23,018 bases of DNA from NCBI GenBank assembly GCA_938004075.1, contig CALKWP010000090.1, positions 1-23,018 of the forward strand. The letters are read 5' to 3'. The stretch comes from an uncultured Methanomassiliicoccales archaeon. Its GTDB lineage: Archaea; Thermoplasmatota; Thermoplasmata; SG8-5. A model generated the notes under the pieces. The model saw nothing but the letters and a program-made list of their open reading frames with translations. It was not told the DNA's origin and made no database searches. Every line of letters starts with the position of its first letter. Position 1 is the first letter of the stretch. Of the stretch, positions 7,610 to 16,500 are shown one piece after another. A program made the translations under genes and the position numbers.

Positions 7610-9475
7610 ATGGCAAAGATAATAGGAATAGATCTGGGAACGACAAACTCGTGCATGGCTGTGCTGGAAGGTGGAAAGCCGAAGGTTCTGCCGAATGCCG
7701 AGGGTGGGAGAACCACGCCATCAGTGGTGGGGTTCACGAAAGAGGGGGAAAGGCTTGTTGGCCAGGTTGCCAAGAGGCAGGCCGTCAGCAACCCCGAGAG
7801 GACGATATCTTCCATCAAGAGGAAGATGGGCACAGACCACAAGATCAAGATAGACAAGAGCAGCTACACGCCACCGGAAATATCAGCGATGATACTCCAG
7901 AAGATGAAGCTGGACGCGGAAGCGTACCTGGGCGAGAGCATCACACAGGCGGTGATCACTGTCCCGGCTTACTTCAACGACAACCAGCGCCAGGCAACGA
8001 AGGATGCCGGAAAAATTGCTGGGCTTGAGGTGCTGAGGATAATCAACGAACCGACAGCGGCCGCGCTGGCCTACGGGCTTGAGAAGGACGAGGGCGAGAA
8101 GATTGCGGTCTTCGACCTGGGCGGCGGAACTTTCGATATATCTTTCCTTGAAGTGGGAGACGGCACCTTCCAGGTACTTAGCACCGACGGAGACACAATG
8201 CTTGGCGGCGATGACTGGGACCAGGCCCTCGTAGATTACCTTGTGACTGAGTTCAAGAAGGACCAGGGCGTTGATCTGAGGAACGATACCACGGCAATGC
8301 AGAGGCTGAAGGAGGCTGCCGAGAAAGCCAAGATTGAACTATCTGGATTGCAGCAGGCCACAGTGAACCTGCCTTACATCACGGCTGACAACACCGGCCC
8401 GAAGCACATGGACATCAAGGTGACCAGGGCGAAGTTCCAGGACATAACAAGGAAATTGCTGGAGCGCACACTGGAGCCGATGAAGAGGGCGATGAGGGAT
8501 GCGAAGCCAGTTTCATTGAAAATCGAGGACATCAACAAGGTCATCCTGGTTGGCGGCTCCACGAGAATGCCGGCAGTGATGGACCTGGTCAAGGACTTCT
8601 TCAAGAAGGAGCCGTACAAGAATGTGAATCCTGACGAGTGCGTTGCGGTCGGAGCAGCCATACAGGGCGGAATCCTGGGCGGCGAGATCAAGGAGATAGT
8701 CCTGCTGGACGTCACGCCGCTCACCATGGGTGTCGAGACGCTCGGAGGCATAGCCACGCCGCTGATAACTCGCAACACGACAATCCCGACGCGCAAGAGC
8801 CAGATATTCTCAACGGCCGCAGACAACCAGACCAGCGTCGAGATTCACGTGACGCAGGGCGAGAGGGCGATGGCAGCGGACAACGTCAGCCTTGGAAGAT
8901 TCCACCTGATGGGCATCCCGCCGGCGCCCAGGGGCATACCCCAGATTGAGGTCGCCTTCGACATCGATGCGAACGGCATCGTCAATGTGACAGCGAAAGA
9001 CCTGGGAACCGGCAAGGAGCAGAAGATAACAATAACCGCTACCAGCAACCTCTCCCAGGAAGAGATTGAGGCGAAGATTCGCGACAGCCAGAAATTCGCT
9101 GACGAGGATGCGAAGAAGCGCGAGAAGATAGAGACCTTGAACCAGGCCGACAGCATGATATACTCCACCGAGAACACGATGAAAGAACTAGGCGACAAGG
9201 CGACACAGGACCAGAAAGACAGGATAAGCAAAGCGCTGGAAACTTTGAAGGAAGCGGTTAAAGCAGAAAATATCGAGAATGTCAAGAAGGAGCTGGAGAA
9301 CCTCGGAAAGGCGCTTCACGAAGTCACCACCGCGCTTTACCAGCAGGCGGCTGCCCAGCACCAGGCCCAGCAGCAACAGCAGCAGGCCGGCCAGCAACAA
9401 TCACCTCCGCCGGGAGGCGAGGGCGGCAACGGAGATTTCGTTGACGCGGACTACAAAGAGGTAAAGGACGACTGA
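7610..9475 (+). CDS. dnaK: DnaK (Hsp70) chaperone
   Basis: A 621-residue ATP-dependent chaperone. Nucleotide-binding motifs: GIDLGTTNS (6-14), IINEPTAAALAYG (144-156), FDLGGGTFD (168-176) and VILVGGSTRMP near 310. The substrate-binding domain and helical lid follow. A Q-rich linker precedes an acidic end, FVDADYKEVKDD. Between KRKMGTD and IDKSSYTPPEIS (about 75-89) it lacks the roughly 24-residue insertion of Gram-negative DnaK, the state found in archaeal and Gram-positive DnaK. A strong ribosome-binding site (GGAGGA) precedes the ATG inside the end of grpE. It belongs to the bacterial-type DnaK system that many mesophilic archaea acquired by transfer. Confidence 0.98.
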   Translation: MAKIIGIDLGTTNSCMAVLEGGKPKVLPNAEGGRTTPSVVGFTKEGERLVGQVAKRQAVSNPERTISSIKRKMGTDHKIKIDKSSYTPPEISAMILQKMKLDAEAYLGESITQAVITVPAYFNDNQRQATKDAGKIAGLEVLRIINEPTAAALAYGLEKDEGEKIAVFDLGGGTFDISFLEVGDGTFQVLSTDGDTMLGGDDWDQALVDYLVTEFKKDQGVDLRNDTTAMQRLKEAAEKAKIELSGLQQATVNLPYITADNTGPKHMDIKVTRAKFQDITRKLLERTLEPMKRAMRDAKPVSLKIEDINKVILVGGSTRMPAVMDLVKDFFKKEPYKNVNPDECVAVGAAIQGGILGGEIKEIVLLDVTPLTMGVETLGGIATPLITRNTTIPTRKSQIFSTAADNQTSVEIHVTQGERAMAADNVSLGRFHLMGIPPAPRGIPQIEVAFDIDANGIVNVTAKDLGTGKEQKITITATSNLSQEEIEAKIRDSQKFADEDAKKREKIETLNQADSMIYSTENTMKELGDKATQDQKDRISKALETLKEAVKAENIENVKKELENLGKALHEVTTALYQQAAAQHQAQQQQQQAGQQQSPPPGGEGGNGDFVDADYKEVKDD

Positions 9476-9497
9476 ACGGCTGACGAAAAGCTATAAT

Positions 9498-9520
9498 GGG
9501 TGCGGGGGTTTCCCGCACCC
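9498..9520 (+). terminator. GC-rich hairpin between dnaK and dnaJ
   Basis: GGGTGCGGG and CCCGCACCC form a perfect 9-bp stem with loop GGTTT, 22 nt after the dnaK stop and 27 nt before the dnaJ ATG. A TATA-like CTATAAT lies just upstream (9491-9497), so dnaJ may have its own promoter. It may terminate, attenuate or stabilise the upstream mRNA. Confidence 0.5.
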
Positions 9521-9547
9521 CATATTCATTCACGTCGGGAGAATAAC

Positions 9548-10687
9548 ATGGCCGAAAAGCGCGATTACTACGAAGTTCTGGGCATAGAAAAGAGCGCCAG
9601 CCAGGATGACATCAAAAAAGCGTACAGGAAGCTAGCCAAGAAGTTCCACCCGGACATGAACCAGGATAATAAAGCCGAAGCCGGGGAGAAGTTCAAGGAG
9701 GTCAGCGAAGCCTACGAAGTCCTTGCGGACCCTCAGAAGCGGCAGAAATACGATCAGTACGGCCATGCTGGCATCAACAGCACCTTTGGCGGGGACGGGT
9801 TCCAGTGGCAGGATTTCACCCATTACCAGGACATCAGCGATATCTTCGGGGACTTCGGCGGCGGCTCGATATTCGACATGTTCTTCGGCGGCGGGGGAAG
9901 GCGCCGCCAATCCAGCAGCGGCCCGGCAAGGGGCAGCGACCTGAGATACGACATCCAGATAACCCTGAAGGATGCCGCGAAAGGCATGGACAAGACCCTG
10001 GACATCCCCCATTCCGTGAGATGCCAGGAATGCAACGGAACCGGGGCCCAGAAGGGAAGCAGCCCAAAAACATGCGCCACATGCCACGGTCAGGGCCAGG
10101 TGAAACAGGTCCAGAACCGGGGATACAGCCAGTTCATCTCAATAGGCGCATGCCCGACCTGCATGGGCGCGGGCCAGATTATCGAAAAGCCATGCCAGAA
10201 ATGCGGTGGCCAGGGTTCCGTGAGGAAGACCAGCCGCATCGAGGTGAACATACCGGCAGGCGCGGACGATGGAACGCGGCTCAGGCTGCGCGGCGAGGGA
10301 GAAGCAGGAGCCAGAGGCGGACCCTCCGGCGACCTGTACGTGGTGGTCCATGTCCAGGACGACCCGAAATTCCAGAGGCAGGGGCCACATCTTCTCACCG
10401 AAGTCGATGTCGAATTTGTCCAGGCAGCCCTGGGGGACGAGATAACCATCGAGACCATTGATGGCAAAGTGAGCATGAACATACCGGCAGGGACCCAGCC
10501 AGGCGATATTTTCAGGCTGAAGGGAAAAGGCATGCCAGTTATGGGAGGCCGCGGCAACGGCGATCTCCACATCAAGGTGAATCTGGCAGTGCCGAAGAAG
10601 CTCAGCCTCGAACAGAAGCGCATCCTCAAGGAATTCGCGGATGCCAGCGGAAAATCGGGCACAAAATTTGGGAAGCGCAAAAAATAA
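9548..10687 (+). CDS. dnaJ: DnaJ (Hsp40) co-chaperone, type I
   Basis: A 379-residue co-chaperone that delivers substrates to DnaK and stimulates its ATPase. The J domain (about 5-70) carries the HPD triad at 34-36. A G/F-rich linker follows at 80-118. Four CxxCxGxG zinc motifs lie at 159-166, 176-183, 202-209 and 216-223, then the C-terminal substrate-binding domains. The start is the ATG at 9548, preceded by GGGAG at a good distance. The frame extends upstream to a GTG at 9500, but that lies inside the hairpin and would add residues unlike the family. Domain order and length are complete. Confidence 0.97.
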   Translation: MAEKRDYYEVLGIEKSASQDDIKKAYRKLAKKFHPDMNQDNKAEAGEKFKEVSEAYEVLADPQKRQKYDQYGHAGINSTFGGDGFQWQDFTHYQDISDIFGDFGGGSIFDMFFGGGGRRRQSSSGPARGSDLRYDIQITLKDAAKGMDKTLDIPHSVRCQECNGTGAQKGSSPKTCATCHGQGQVKQVQNRGYSQFISIGACPTCMGAGQIIEKPCQKCGGQGSVRKTSRIEVNIPAGADDGTRLRLRGEGEAGARGGPSGDLYVVVHVQDDPKFQRQGPHLLTEVDVEFVQAALGDEITIETIDGKVSMNIPAGTQPGDIFRLKGKGMPVMGGRGNGDLHIKVNLAVPKKLSLEQKRILKEFADASGKSGTKFGKRKK

Positions 10688-10730
10688 CAGGATACTCACT
10701 TGCGCTGCATTGCCGCCCTCTACTCTGCAT

Positions 10731-10741
10731 AAAAAATATAT
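10731..10741 (+). promoter_or_regulatory. TATA-like promoter upstream of the roadblock-like gene
   Basis: An A/T block (AAAAAATATAT) lies about 35 nt before the ATG at 10772, a distance that would give a very short leader. It separates this transcription unit from dnaJ, whose stop is 84 bp upstream. A second TATA-like stretch, CATATAC, is nearer the start. Confidence 0.4.
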
Positions 10742-10771
10742 GCACTGTTTCCATATACCATCACGCAAAGG

Positions 10772-11302
10772 ATGAAATGGATGGGGTTTGAACACGATTC
10801 TCCGGAGATTAAAGAAGCGTTTCTGGTACACAAGAGCGGATGCCTCATCAGCTATGCGAATTCCAAAGGCGACGATAGCCAGGATTTTGACATCGTTGCC
10901 GGAATGCTCACAGCCATCCAGAGCTTCGTCAAGGATACTTTCGGCGCGGGCCAGTGGTCCCTGAAGCGTCTAGAATTTGAAGACCGGAACCTTCTCATAG
11001 AACTTGGGGAGCATATCTACCTGGCCATAATATACGAGGGAAAGGCGGACAACAAGATGCAAAGCAAGGTCGAGCGCACAGTCGACATCGTGCAGGAGAA
11101 GTTCTGGCAGCAGTGCCGGGACTGGACGGGGGACATGGACGAATGGGTTGGCGTCAAGGATATCGTGAACTCGCTTTTCATTTCAGAAGAAGAAGAGCTG
11201 GTGGATGAACGCAAGAGATGCGAGCTTTGCGGTTCCATCGTAGAGGATCCTGAGCTCACCGCGTGCCAGATATGCGGCTACGATTTCTCCATGTTCGTCT
11301 GA
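10772..11302 (+). CDS. Roadblock/LC7-like sensor protein with C-terminal zinc ribbon
   Basis: 176 residues. Residues 10-137 align along their length with the N-terminal module of the TPR protein at the window start: DIVAGMLTAIQSFVKDTF against DIFAGMLSAVQNFIKDSF, and LKRLEFED...LIELGEHIYLAI against LGRLEYGD...IIKHGSHISITA. The alternating strand/helix pattern resembles roadblock/LC7-type modules; that assignment is an inference. Residues 150-168 form a zinc ribbon (CELC...CQIC). An alternative start is the ATG at 10781, which has better spacing from AAGG. The next gene begins 3 nt after the stop, so the pair is an operon. Roadblock-like proteins in prokaryotes often regulate small GTPases or act as signalling scaffolds; the role here is unknown. 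Confidence 0.85.
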   Translation: MKWMGFEHDSPEIKEAFLVHKSGCLISYANSKGDDSQDFDIVAGMLTAIQSFVKDTFGAGQWSLKRLEFEDRNLLIELGEHIYLAIIYEGKADNKMQSKVERTVDIVQEKFWQQCRDWTGDMDEWVGVKDIVNSLFISEEEELVDERKRCELCGSIVEDPELTACQICGYDFSMFV

Positions 11303-11305
11303 GGG

Positions 11306-11905
11306 ATGCTTTTGCAGCAGGTTGAAAGGAACGTAATCGGGATTCTGACCTCCAACGTGAGATTGTATTATGATCTGGCCAAACTCCTGAAATCCCGCAA
11401 CCTGAAATTCAGGATTCTCAACCATGGCGAACCGGTTCAGAAGGACATCGGGGTGATACTCACTTCCCCTGGGGAGCTGGATTCCATAAAATTTGAGCCG
11501 ACGATAGCAATCACCGACATGGAATTAGGGCTGATGAAAGCGCTACAGGCGCTCAAGGGGCTCCACGGCGGCCATGTCCTGGTAATTGGCATAGACCCGG
11601 GCCCGGAGCCGGGCATCGCGGTCATCCTTGACCGGCACATAATAGAGACAAGGCAGGCCCAGAGCCCGGAGCATGCCGCGGACATCATCCTGGGAATACT
11701 GAATGGTTATTCATTCAGCCAATCAGTCCTGAGAATCGGCAACGGGTCGCCCGTGCACAGAAACAGGATACTGGACCTGATATCCGGAAATTTCAATTAT
11801 GTGGAGGTGGTGGATGAAACTGGCACATCTGATGAAGTTCGCGGAAGGCATGCGGATTCCGCGATTAGGATTGCGAGAGGCGGGGAGGATGCAGCAGAGT
11901 ATTGA
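11306..11905 (+). CDS. YqgF/RuvC-like RNase H-fold protein
   Basis: 199 residues. The N-terminal half (about 8-70) is an alpha/beta segment (IGILTSN...RILNHG...VILTSPGE) that I do not recognise. The C-terminal half carries RNase H-fold landmarks in order: VIGIDPG (93-99, Asp97 on the first strand), RIGNGSP (143-149), VVDETGTS (168-175, comparable to the DERxTT motif of YqgF, with Glu171) and HADSAIRIA (182-190, Asp184). Asp97, Glu171 and Asp184 could form a metal-binding triad. Related archaeal families are annotated as DUF460-type RNase H-like proteins. It lies 3 nt after the roadblock-like gene and is probably co-transcribed. The start is uncertain, because the GAGGG before the ATG abuts it directly. 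Nuclease activity is a prediction only. Confidence 0.75.
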   Translation: MLLQQVERNVIGILTSNVRLYYDLAKLLKSRNLKFRILNHGEPVQKDIGVILTSPGELDSIKFEPTIAITDMELGLMKALQALKGLHGGHVLVIGIDPGPEPGIAVILDRHIIETRQAQSPEHAADIILGILNGYSFSQSVLRIGNGSPVHRNRILDLISGNFNYVEVVDETGTSDEVRGRHADSAIRIARGGEDAAEY

Positions 11906-12345
11906 GAGAGATTCCGCGCTAGCAGGATGTGGACAGGCCCGGCCTTAATACGCAATGCGAAGGATGATTGAGAAGCATATGTGCAAGAGCTTCCACATAG
12001 GAGGCCTTGGTAAGGTTGTTGAGGCCTCAGTCCATGCCCTAACAGGCACGTTTCTGGTTGATGCTCTGCAATCAATGGTATCACTTGATTACGGATTGAT
12101 TATAGTACCCCGCCCTCGGGACTCAAAACGGGATAATCAGGCGGGGATTGCTTATTCAATTTGCATGCAATTGGTGAGTGCGAGACCTATATGTTAACAT
12201 TAGGTAGCATTCGCCCTGGGTAGTCGTATTGGATGCAATAATTCCCAATTCTTATGGCCGGTAATTCCACCATTATGTGAACAATGAATTACCGAGGTTG
12301 CATGCTGCCGGGTATACTAACACGCGGGGATAACGCTGAAATTTG
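11906..12345. other. 440-bp gene-free interval between convergent genes
   Basis: No convincing ORF or tRNA. It holds: CCCCGCC/GGCGGGG pairing across a 25-nt loop (12108-12114 with 12140-12146); a palindrome centred on ATGTTAACAT with partly matching flanks CCTA/TAGG (12186-12204); and a hairpin with an 8-bp stem, CGGTAATT (12259-12266) with AATTACCG (12287-12294), plus an inner CATT/AATG stem. Some of these may be terminators of the flanking convergent genes; a small RNA is possible but unproven. Confidence 0.5.
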
Positions 12346-13449
12346 CTACTTCAGCCACTTTCCGTTTTTGTAGACGGTCTGCCCATCAGCGATGATTTCC
12401 GCATTCTTGTGCATGTCTTTGATCATGTCCCAGTGTATGGCGCTGACATTTTTGCCCTTGCATTCCGGGTACGCGCGTCCGATTGCCATGTGGATTGTTC
12501 CGCCGAGCTTCTCATCGAACAGTATGTTCTTTGTGAATTTCTTTATGCCGTAGTTGGTGCCGATAGCCACCTCGCCAAGGCGCTTGGCGCCGTCATCTAT
12601 CCCGAGAAGGCTCTGCAGAAGCTCATTGCCCTTTGTGGCTTTGGCCTTGACAATCTTGCCCTTGCTGAAGTTGAGCGTTATGTCCTCTATCTCCTTACCC
12701 ATGTAGATGCCAGGGAAACTGAATCGAATCTGGCCCTCCACGCTGTTCTCAACCGGCGCCGAGAAAACCTCGCCGTCCGGCATATTGAACTTCCCGTCGC
12801 AGTTTATCCATTTGCGGCCCTTCACCGACATTTTCAGGTCGGTGTCCTCGCCGTAGAACTCCAGCTTGCTGACCTTGTCCAGGTACTTGGCCATTCCTTC
12901 CTGGGACTTGGAGACCTTCTTCCACTCCGCGATGGGGTCCTTCCTGTCGACCAGGCATGCGCTGTAGACGAATTTCTCGTACTCTGAAAGGGACATGCTG
13001 GCCTCCTGGGCCATTGATGCGGTTGGATATGGCAGCCCTACCCACCTGAGCTTGCCCTCGGCAGAGCGCTTCATGTAAATCTCGAATATAGGCATGCTGG
13101 CGGCCTGGGACCGCGCCATCTTCTTGGGGTCCGCATTAGACAGGGCCCGGGTATTGGAATCGGCCTGGACGCCTATCGTGCAGTCGATTGTCTCGTATAT
13201 GAACTTCTTGTATGGCGAGCAGTAATCCAACTGGTGGTCCTTTGCTTCCTCGTAGAATATCTCGGATGCCCTTTCCATGGATGGGATCATCAGCGGATAC
13301 CCGCCTGCCCTGAGGACTTCCCGATAGATTTCAAGTGCCAGGGGTTCCGCGGCTTGCGGGATGTTTATGAGAACGCTGTCCCCCTTCTTCACGCTCACGG
13401 AATAATTCACAATCAATTTCGCCAGTTTTTCAATTCGCGGATCTGCCAT
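12346..13449 (-). CDS. M29-family metallo-aminopeptidase
   Basis: 367 residues, a leucyl-type aminopeptidase of the thermophilic AmpS/AmpT family, cytosolic, releasing N-terminal residues from peptides. Candidate metal ligands and active-site residues are Glu227 (GEVFSAP), Glu293 (LGEVAIG), His320 (GTIHMAIG), Tyr327, His339 and Asp341 (AIHWDM). The Glu-Glu (66), His-Tyr (7) and His-x-Asp spacings match the family. The length is slightly under the usual 400 or so. No Shine-Dalgarno sequence precedes the ATG, but a TATA element about 30 nt upstream suggests a leaderless message. It lies downstream of the giant surface protein on the same strand, but a hairpin and its own promoter separate them. 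A housekeeping peptide-recycling role is likely. Confidence 0.92.
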   Translation of the reverse strand: MADPRIEKLAKLIVNYSVSVKKGDSVLINIPQAAEPLALEIYREVLRAGGYPLMIPSMERASEIFYEEAKDHQLDYCSPYKKFIYETIDCTIGVQADSNTRALSNADPKKMARSQAASMPIFEIYMKRSAEGKLRWVGLPYPTASMAQEASMSLSEYEKFVYSACLVDRKDPIAEWKKVSKSQEGMAKYLDKVSKLEFYGEDTDLKMSVKGRKWINCDGKFNMPDGEVFSAPVENSVEGQIRFSFPGIYMGKEIEDITLNFSKGKIVKAKATKGNELLQSLLGIDDGAKRLGEVAIGTNYGIKKFTKNILFDEKLGGTIHMAIGRAYPECKGKNVSAIHWDMIKDMHKNAEIIADGQTVYKNGKWLK

Positions 13450-13472
13450 GGTAATCGGTCTGTGATGAGAAA

Positions 13473-13486
13473 TCTAGTATAAGCTA
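13473..13486 (-). promoter_or_regulatory. TATA promoter of the M29 aminopeptidase gene
   Basis: On the minus strand, AGCTTATACTAG is centred about 30 nt before the ATG at 13449. No ribosome-binding site lies between, which fits an archaeal leaderless promoter. Confidence 0.5.
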
Positions 13487-13517
13487 ATTGCGGAATATTA
13501 AAACAAAATGTGAAAGG

Positions 13518-13539
13518 TGGGCGGGCATTACCCCGCCCA
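13518..13539 (-). terminator. Hairpin terminator of the giant surface-protein gene
   Basis: TGGGCGGG and CCCGCCCA form a perfect 8-bp stem with a 6-nt loop, 12 nt past the stop of the giant gene. On the minus strand a T-rich tract (CATTTTGTTTTAAT) follows shortly after, so it resembles an intrinsic terminator for that gene. Confidence 0.6.
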
Positions 13540-13551
13540 TTTCTCTGATGT

Positions 13552-16500
13552 TTACTGGCCCTGGAATTTGGCAAGGTTCTTCTCGTAGAGTTCCTTGGAG
13601 ATCTTGCCGGATTCGTAGGCTTCCCTCAGCTTCACGATGCGCGGATCCTCCGGCTCGGCCGGAACTTCGGCTTCGGGCTTCGGCTCTTCGGGCAGGGTCT
13701 CGGACTCCTGTGCTTGCTCAACCGATTCATCCGGGGGAAGTTCCTCGGGAAGCGATTCCTCTGCGGGGATTGGCTCGGTTTCTGACTCGCCAATTTCACC
13801 CTGGGCTTCTATAGTTTCGCCTTCCGCCTCAGGGACTTCTTCCGTGGGCATCTCCGATTCGGATACCATGTCGCCATCTGATTCAGCCGGAGGCAATTCT
13901 TCCTCCGTAACTTCCTTCTTGGACCCTCCGAGTATCATCGGGCCAAGGAACAGACCAAGTATAAGGCCCACAACGAGCATAGCAACCATGAGGCCGATTG
14001 CAGCGAAATTCGTTCCGCCATCTCCGCTGGCGTCGTATTCCACAATGTACCTGAGCTCTGCAACATTGCCGGCGCTGTCCCTTGCCTCGATCACTATCGT
14101 GTTCAGTCCCTCGCTCAGAGTGAGTGTAGTCGTGAAATCACTGGTCGACTGCCTTGTCCCCAGGCTAATCCTCTTGCCGTTCACCAGCAGTTCAGAGTTA
14201 GCCTCAACGGAACCTGCCAGAGTCAGCGATTGCGCGTCGACTTTTGCAGGAGCGGAGCCGAGCGATATTGTGGGTGCGATTGTGTCCCGAGTGACATTCT
14301 GCCAGCTGTGCGCGGCATTGCCCGCGAGGTCCATGAATTCCAGGTGGATTGTGTTCACGCCTTCACTGAGAGGGATTATCTTTTCATAGCTGCCATCGCT
14401 GTTGACGGTTATCCTCGCACCATTCACAGACATTGTTCCAGGCTCGGACATCTTTCCGGAGAGTGTGGTGTAGGGGCTGTTGGTCATGAATCCCGAGGAG
14501 AAGCGGACGGATGTGAATGCTGGAGCGGTGTTGTCGCGTATCACGGTTCTCACAATATCAATCATGTTGCCTGCTGCATCAGTTGCCCTGAAGGTGAATG
14601 TGTTCTCGCCAATTTCCAGAGGCAAGAGCATCGCGAATGTGTTATCAGAGTTGTATGTTACTTCAAGGGCTGTTGCTCCGACAAGTCTAGGTGTAAGGCC
14701 CGACTCAGTGAAACCAGATATCATAATCGTGTCAGCGTTCGTGTATGATTCGCTTTCAGCCGGGGATGTGACATCAAATTGAGGTGCCGTGCTGTCAACT
14801 GTGAAGAACCAGTTCATAATTCCATCGTTTCCGGCCTTGTCTTTTATGGTTGCAACAACAGAATGGGCGCCATCAGCAAGTGAAACTGAGGGTATGAAGG
14901 ATGCTGTTCCGACAACATAGCCTTTCATTGATGCTTCATCGCTATCCTCAAATGGAATGTTGATGTTAGCCTGGCTTGTAACATCTTCACCATCCAGATA
15001 CATTTTCATGCTGCCCGGGACAAGTTCACCTCTATCAAAGTCGCTCATTGACAACACGATATTCGGCCTTCTGTTGCTGATTGACGACATCGGGGCAGGG
15101 CTGGGCTCGAACATGAGCGGTGCGCTTGTGTCCAACGTTAGAACAATGGGGACGAGCATGCACATCGGGCCATTGCCGGGACCGACATATAGCGCGCCTT
15201 GAAGAGTGCCGGTTGCGCTACCAGGCAGGTCCCATTTCAGTTTCAGATAGGTTGAGTTGAAAGCATTTTCTGTCTGGTTTGAAGAGAAGGACCCCTTCTG
15301 GTCTGCAGGAAGACTGTTGACGCCTTTGCCGCTGAGGTCAAATCCGGTGCCCTGGACAATCGTGATGTCCATATCGAAGAGCGCCGGGTCAGTTGAGAGA
15401 GTGAATCCAAATGGCACGATGAGATAGGTTCCGTCCTTGGGAGCAATTAGCTTCACTTCCTCGTCCGCATCCGCATCTGCACACATTGCCACAAATTCAT
15501 CGGATTGCACTTTTCCGTCCTTCTTCTCGCCTGCGCCGCTTCCATCCAGGAATACGCCAAGGTCCATATCAACAACGCCTGCGCCTCCCCAGATGTGCAC
15601 GTTGAATATCAGGCAATCCTGGATTGTGCGGGAATAAACGGTCTTTCCGGAAGCAAGCTGATCCTCGAATGTGTCAAACAGAGACCAATCGTCCTCATCC
15701 TGAGAGACGCTCTGGTTCTTCAGGCTCTCGGGAGCCGATGGACCGGCCGCAATTCCGCCGACGCCAGACCATTCCATGTTCGAGTTCATCCTTATCTGGG
15801 TTTCTCCCACATACTGATTGGTGACTATGTTCACTTCGGTCTGGTCAATGTACATTGTTCCGATGCGAGCACTGAATTCCTCGGTGGTTTTCGCCCCATT
15901 CATGCCCACAGTGTGCAACCCGATGACATTCAGCCCCGGACTGATCCTGGGCGAGGTAATCTCTTCGGGGCCACCAGTTGTGGTGAAGAAATCGGAAGTG
16001 ACATCACTGCCGCCAACGTGGCTCACAGTGTGCGGGCCATACCTCTCGGATGGGAGAGCATCATATGGCCAACCTGAGAACGCGCTCGGCAAGGCATCTC
16101 TGCCACCGTACACCTGAACATCCACATCGGTCATGCCCAGTTCCCATTCAACATCCACGAACAAACGTTCGTTTTCAATTGGTTGGGCATATCGGCCCTG
16201 TTCCTTAACATCCATGTATATGAAGCGCCAATCTCCCTCGTTGCCGTATCCTCCGCGGATTTCATTGTACCTGAAGAGGTCATCATATGCATATTTTGCC
16301 TGGTCAACTGGAATGCTGTCCTGGCCGCCGACGGCAAAGTCTGGGCCTTCAGCACCAATGTTGAAGAATACAGATATCACGTTGCTGTAGAAGTAATACT
16401 CGCAAGTCACATCCTCTCCCGGCAGCAATGCGGAGGCGAATTTGACAATGCCCTTCATCATGTCAAGCGTGTAGTTGGCAAATGTGTAATCCGCTGTTAT

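Noticed and set aside
11955..12197. 80-residue ORF in the gene-free interval
   Set aside because: No recognisable domain, no ribosome-binding site or promoter placed for it, and its composition is unlike the neighbouring genes.
13637..14389. 250-residue Ser/Gly-rich ORF on the plus strand
   Set aside because: It is the antisense shadow of the Glu/Pro-rich tail and Ig-like modules of the giant protein; it has no start signal and its bias comes from the codons opposite.
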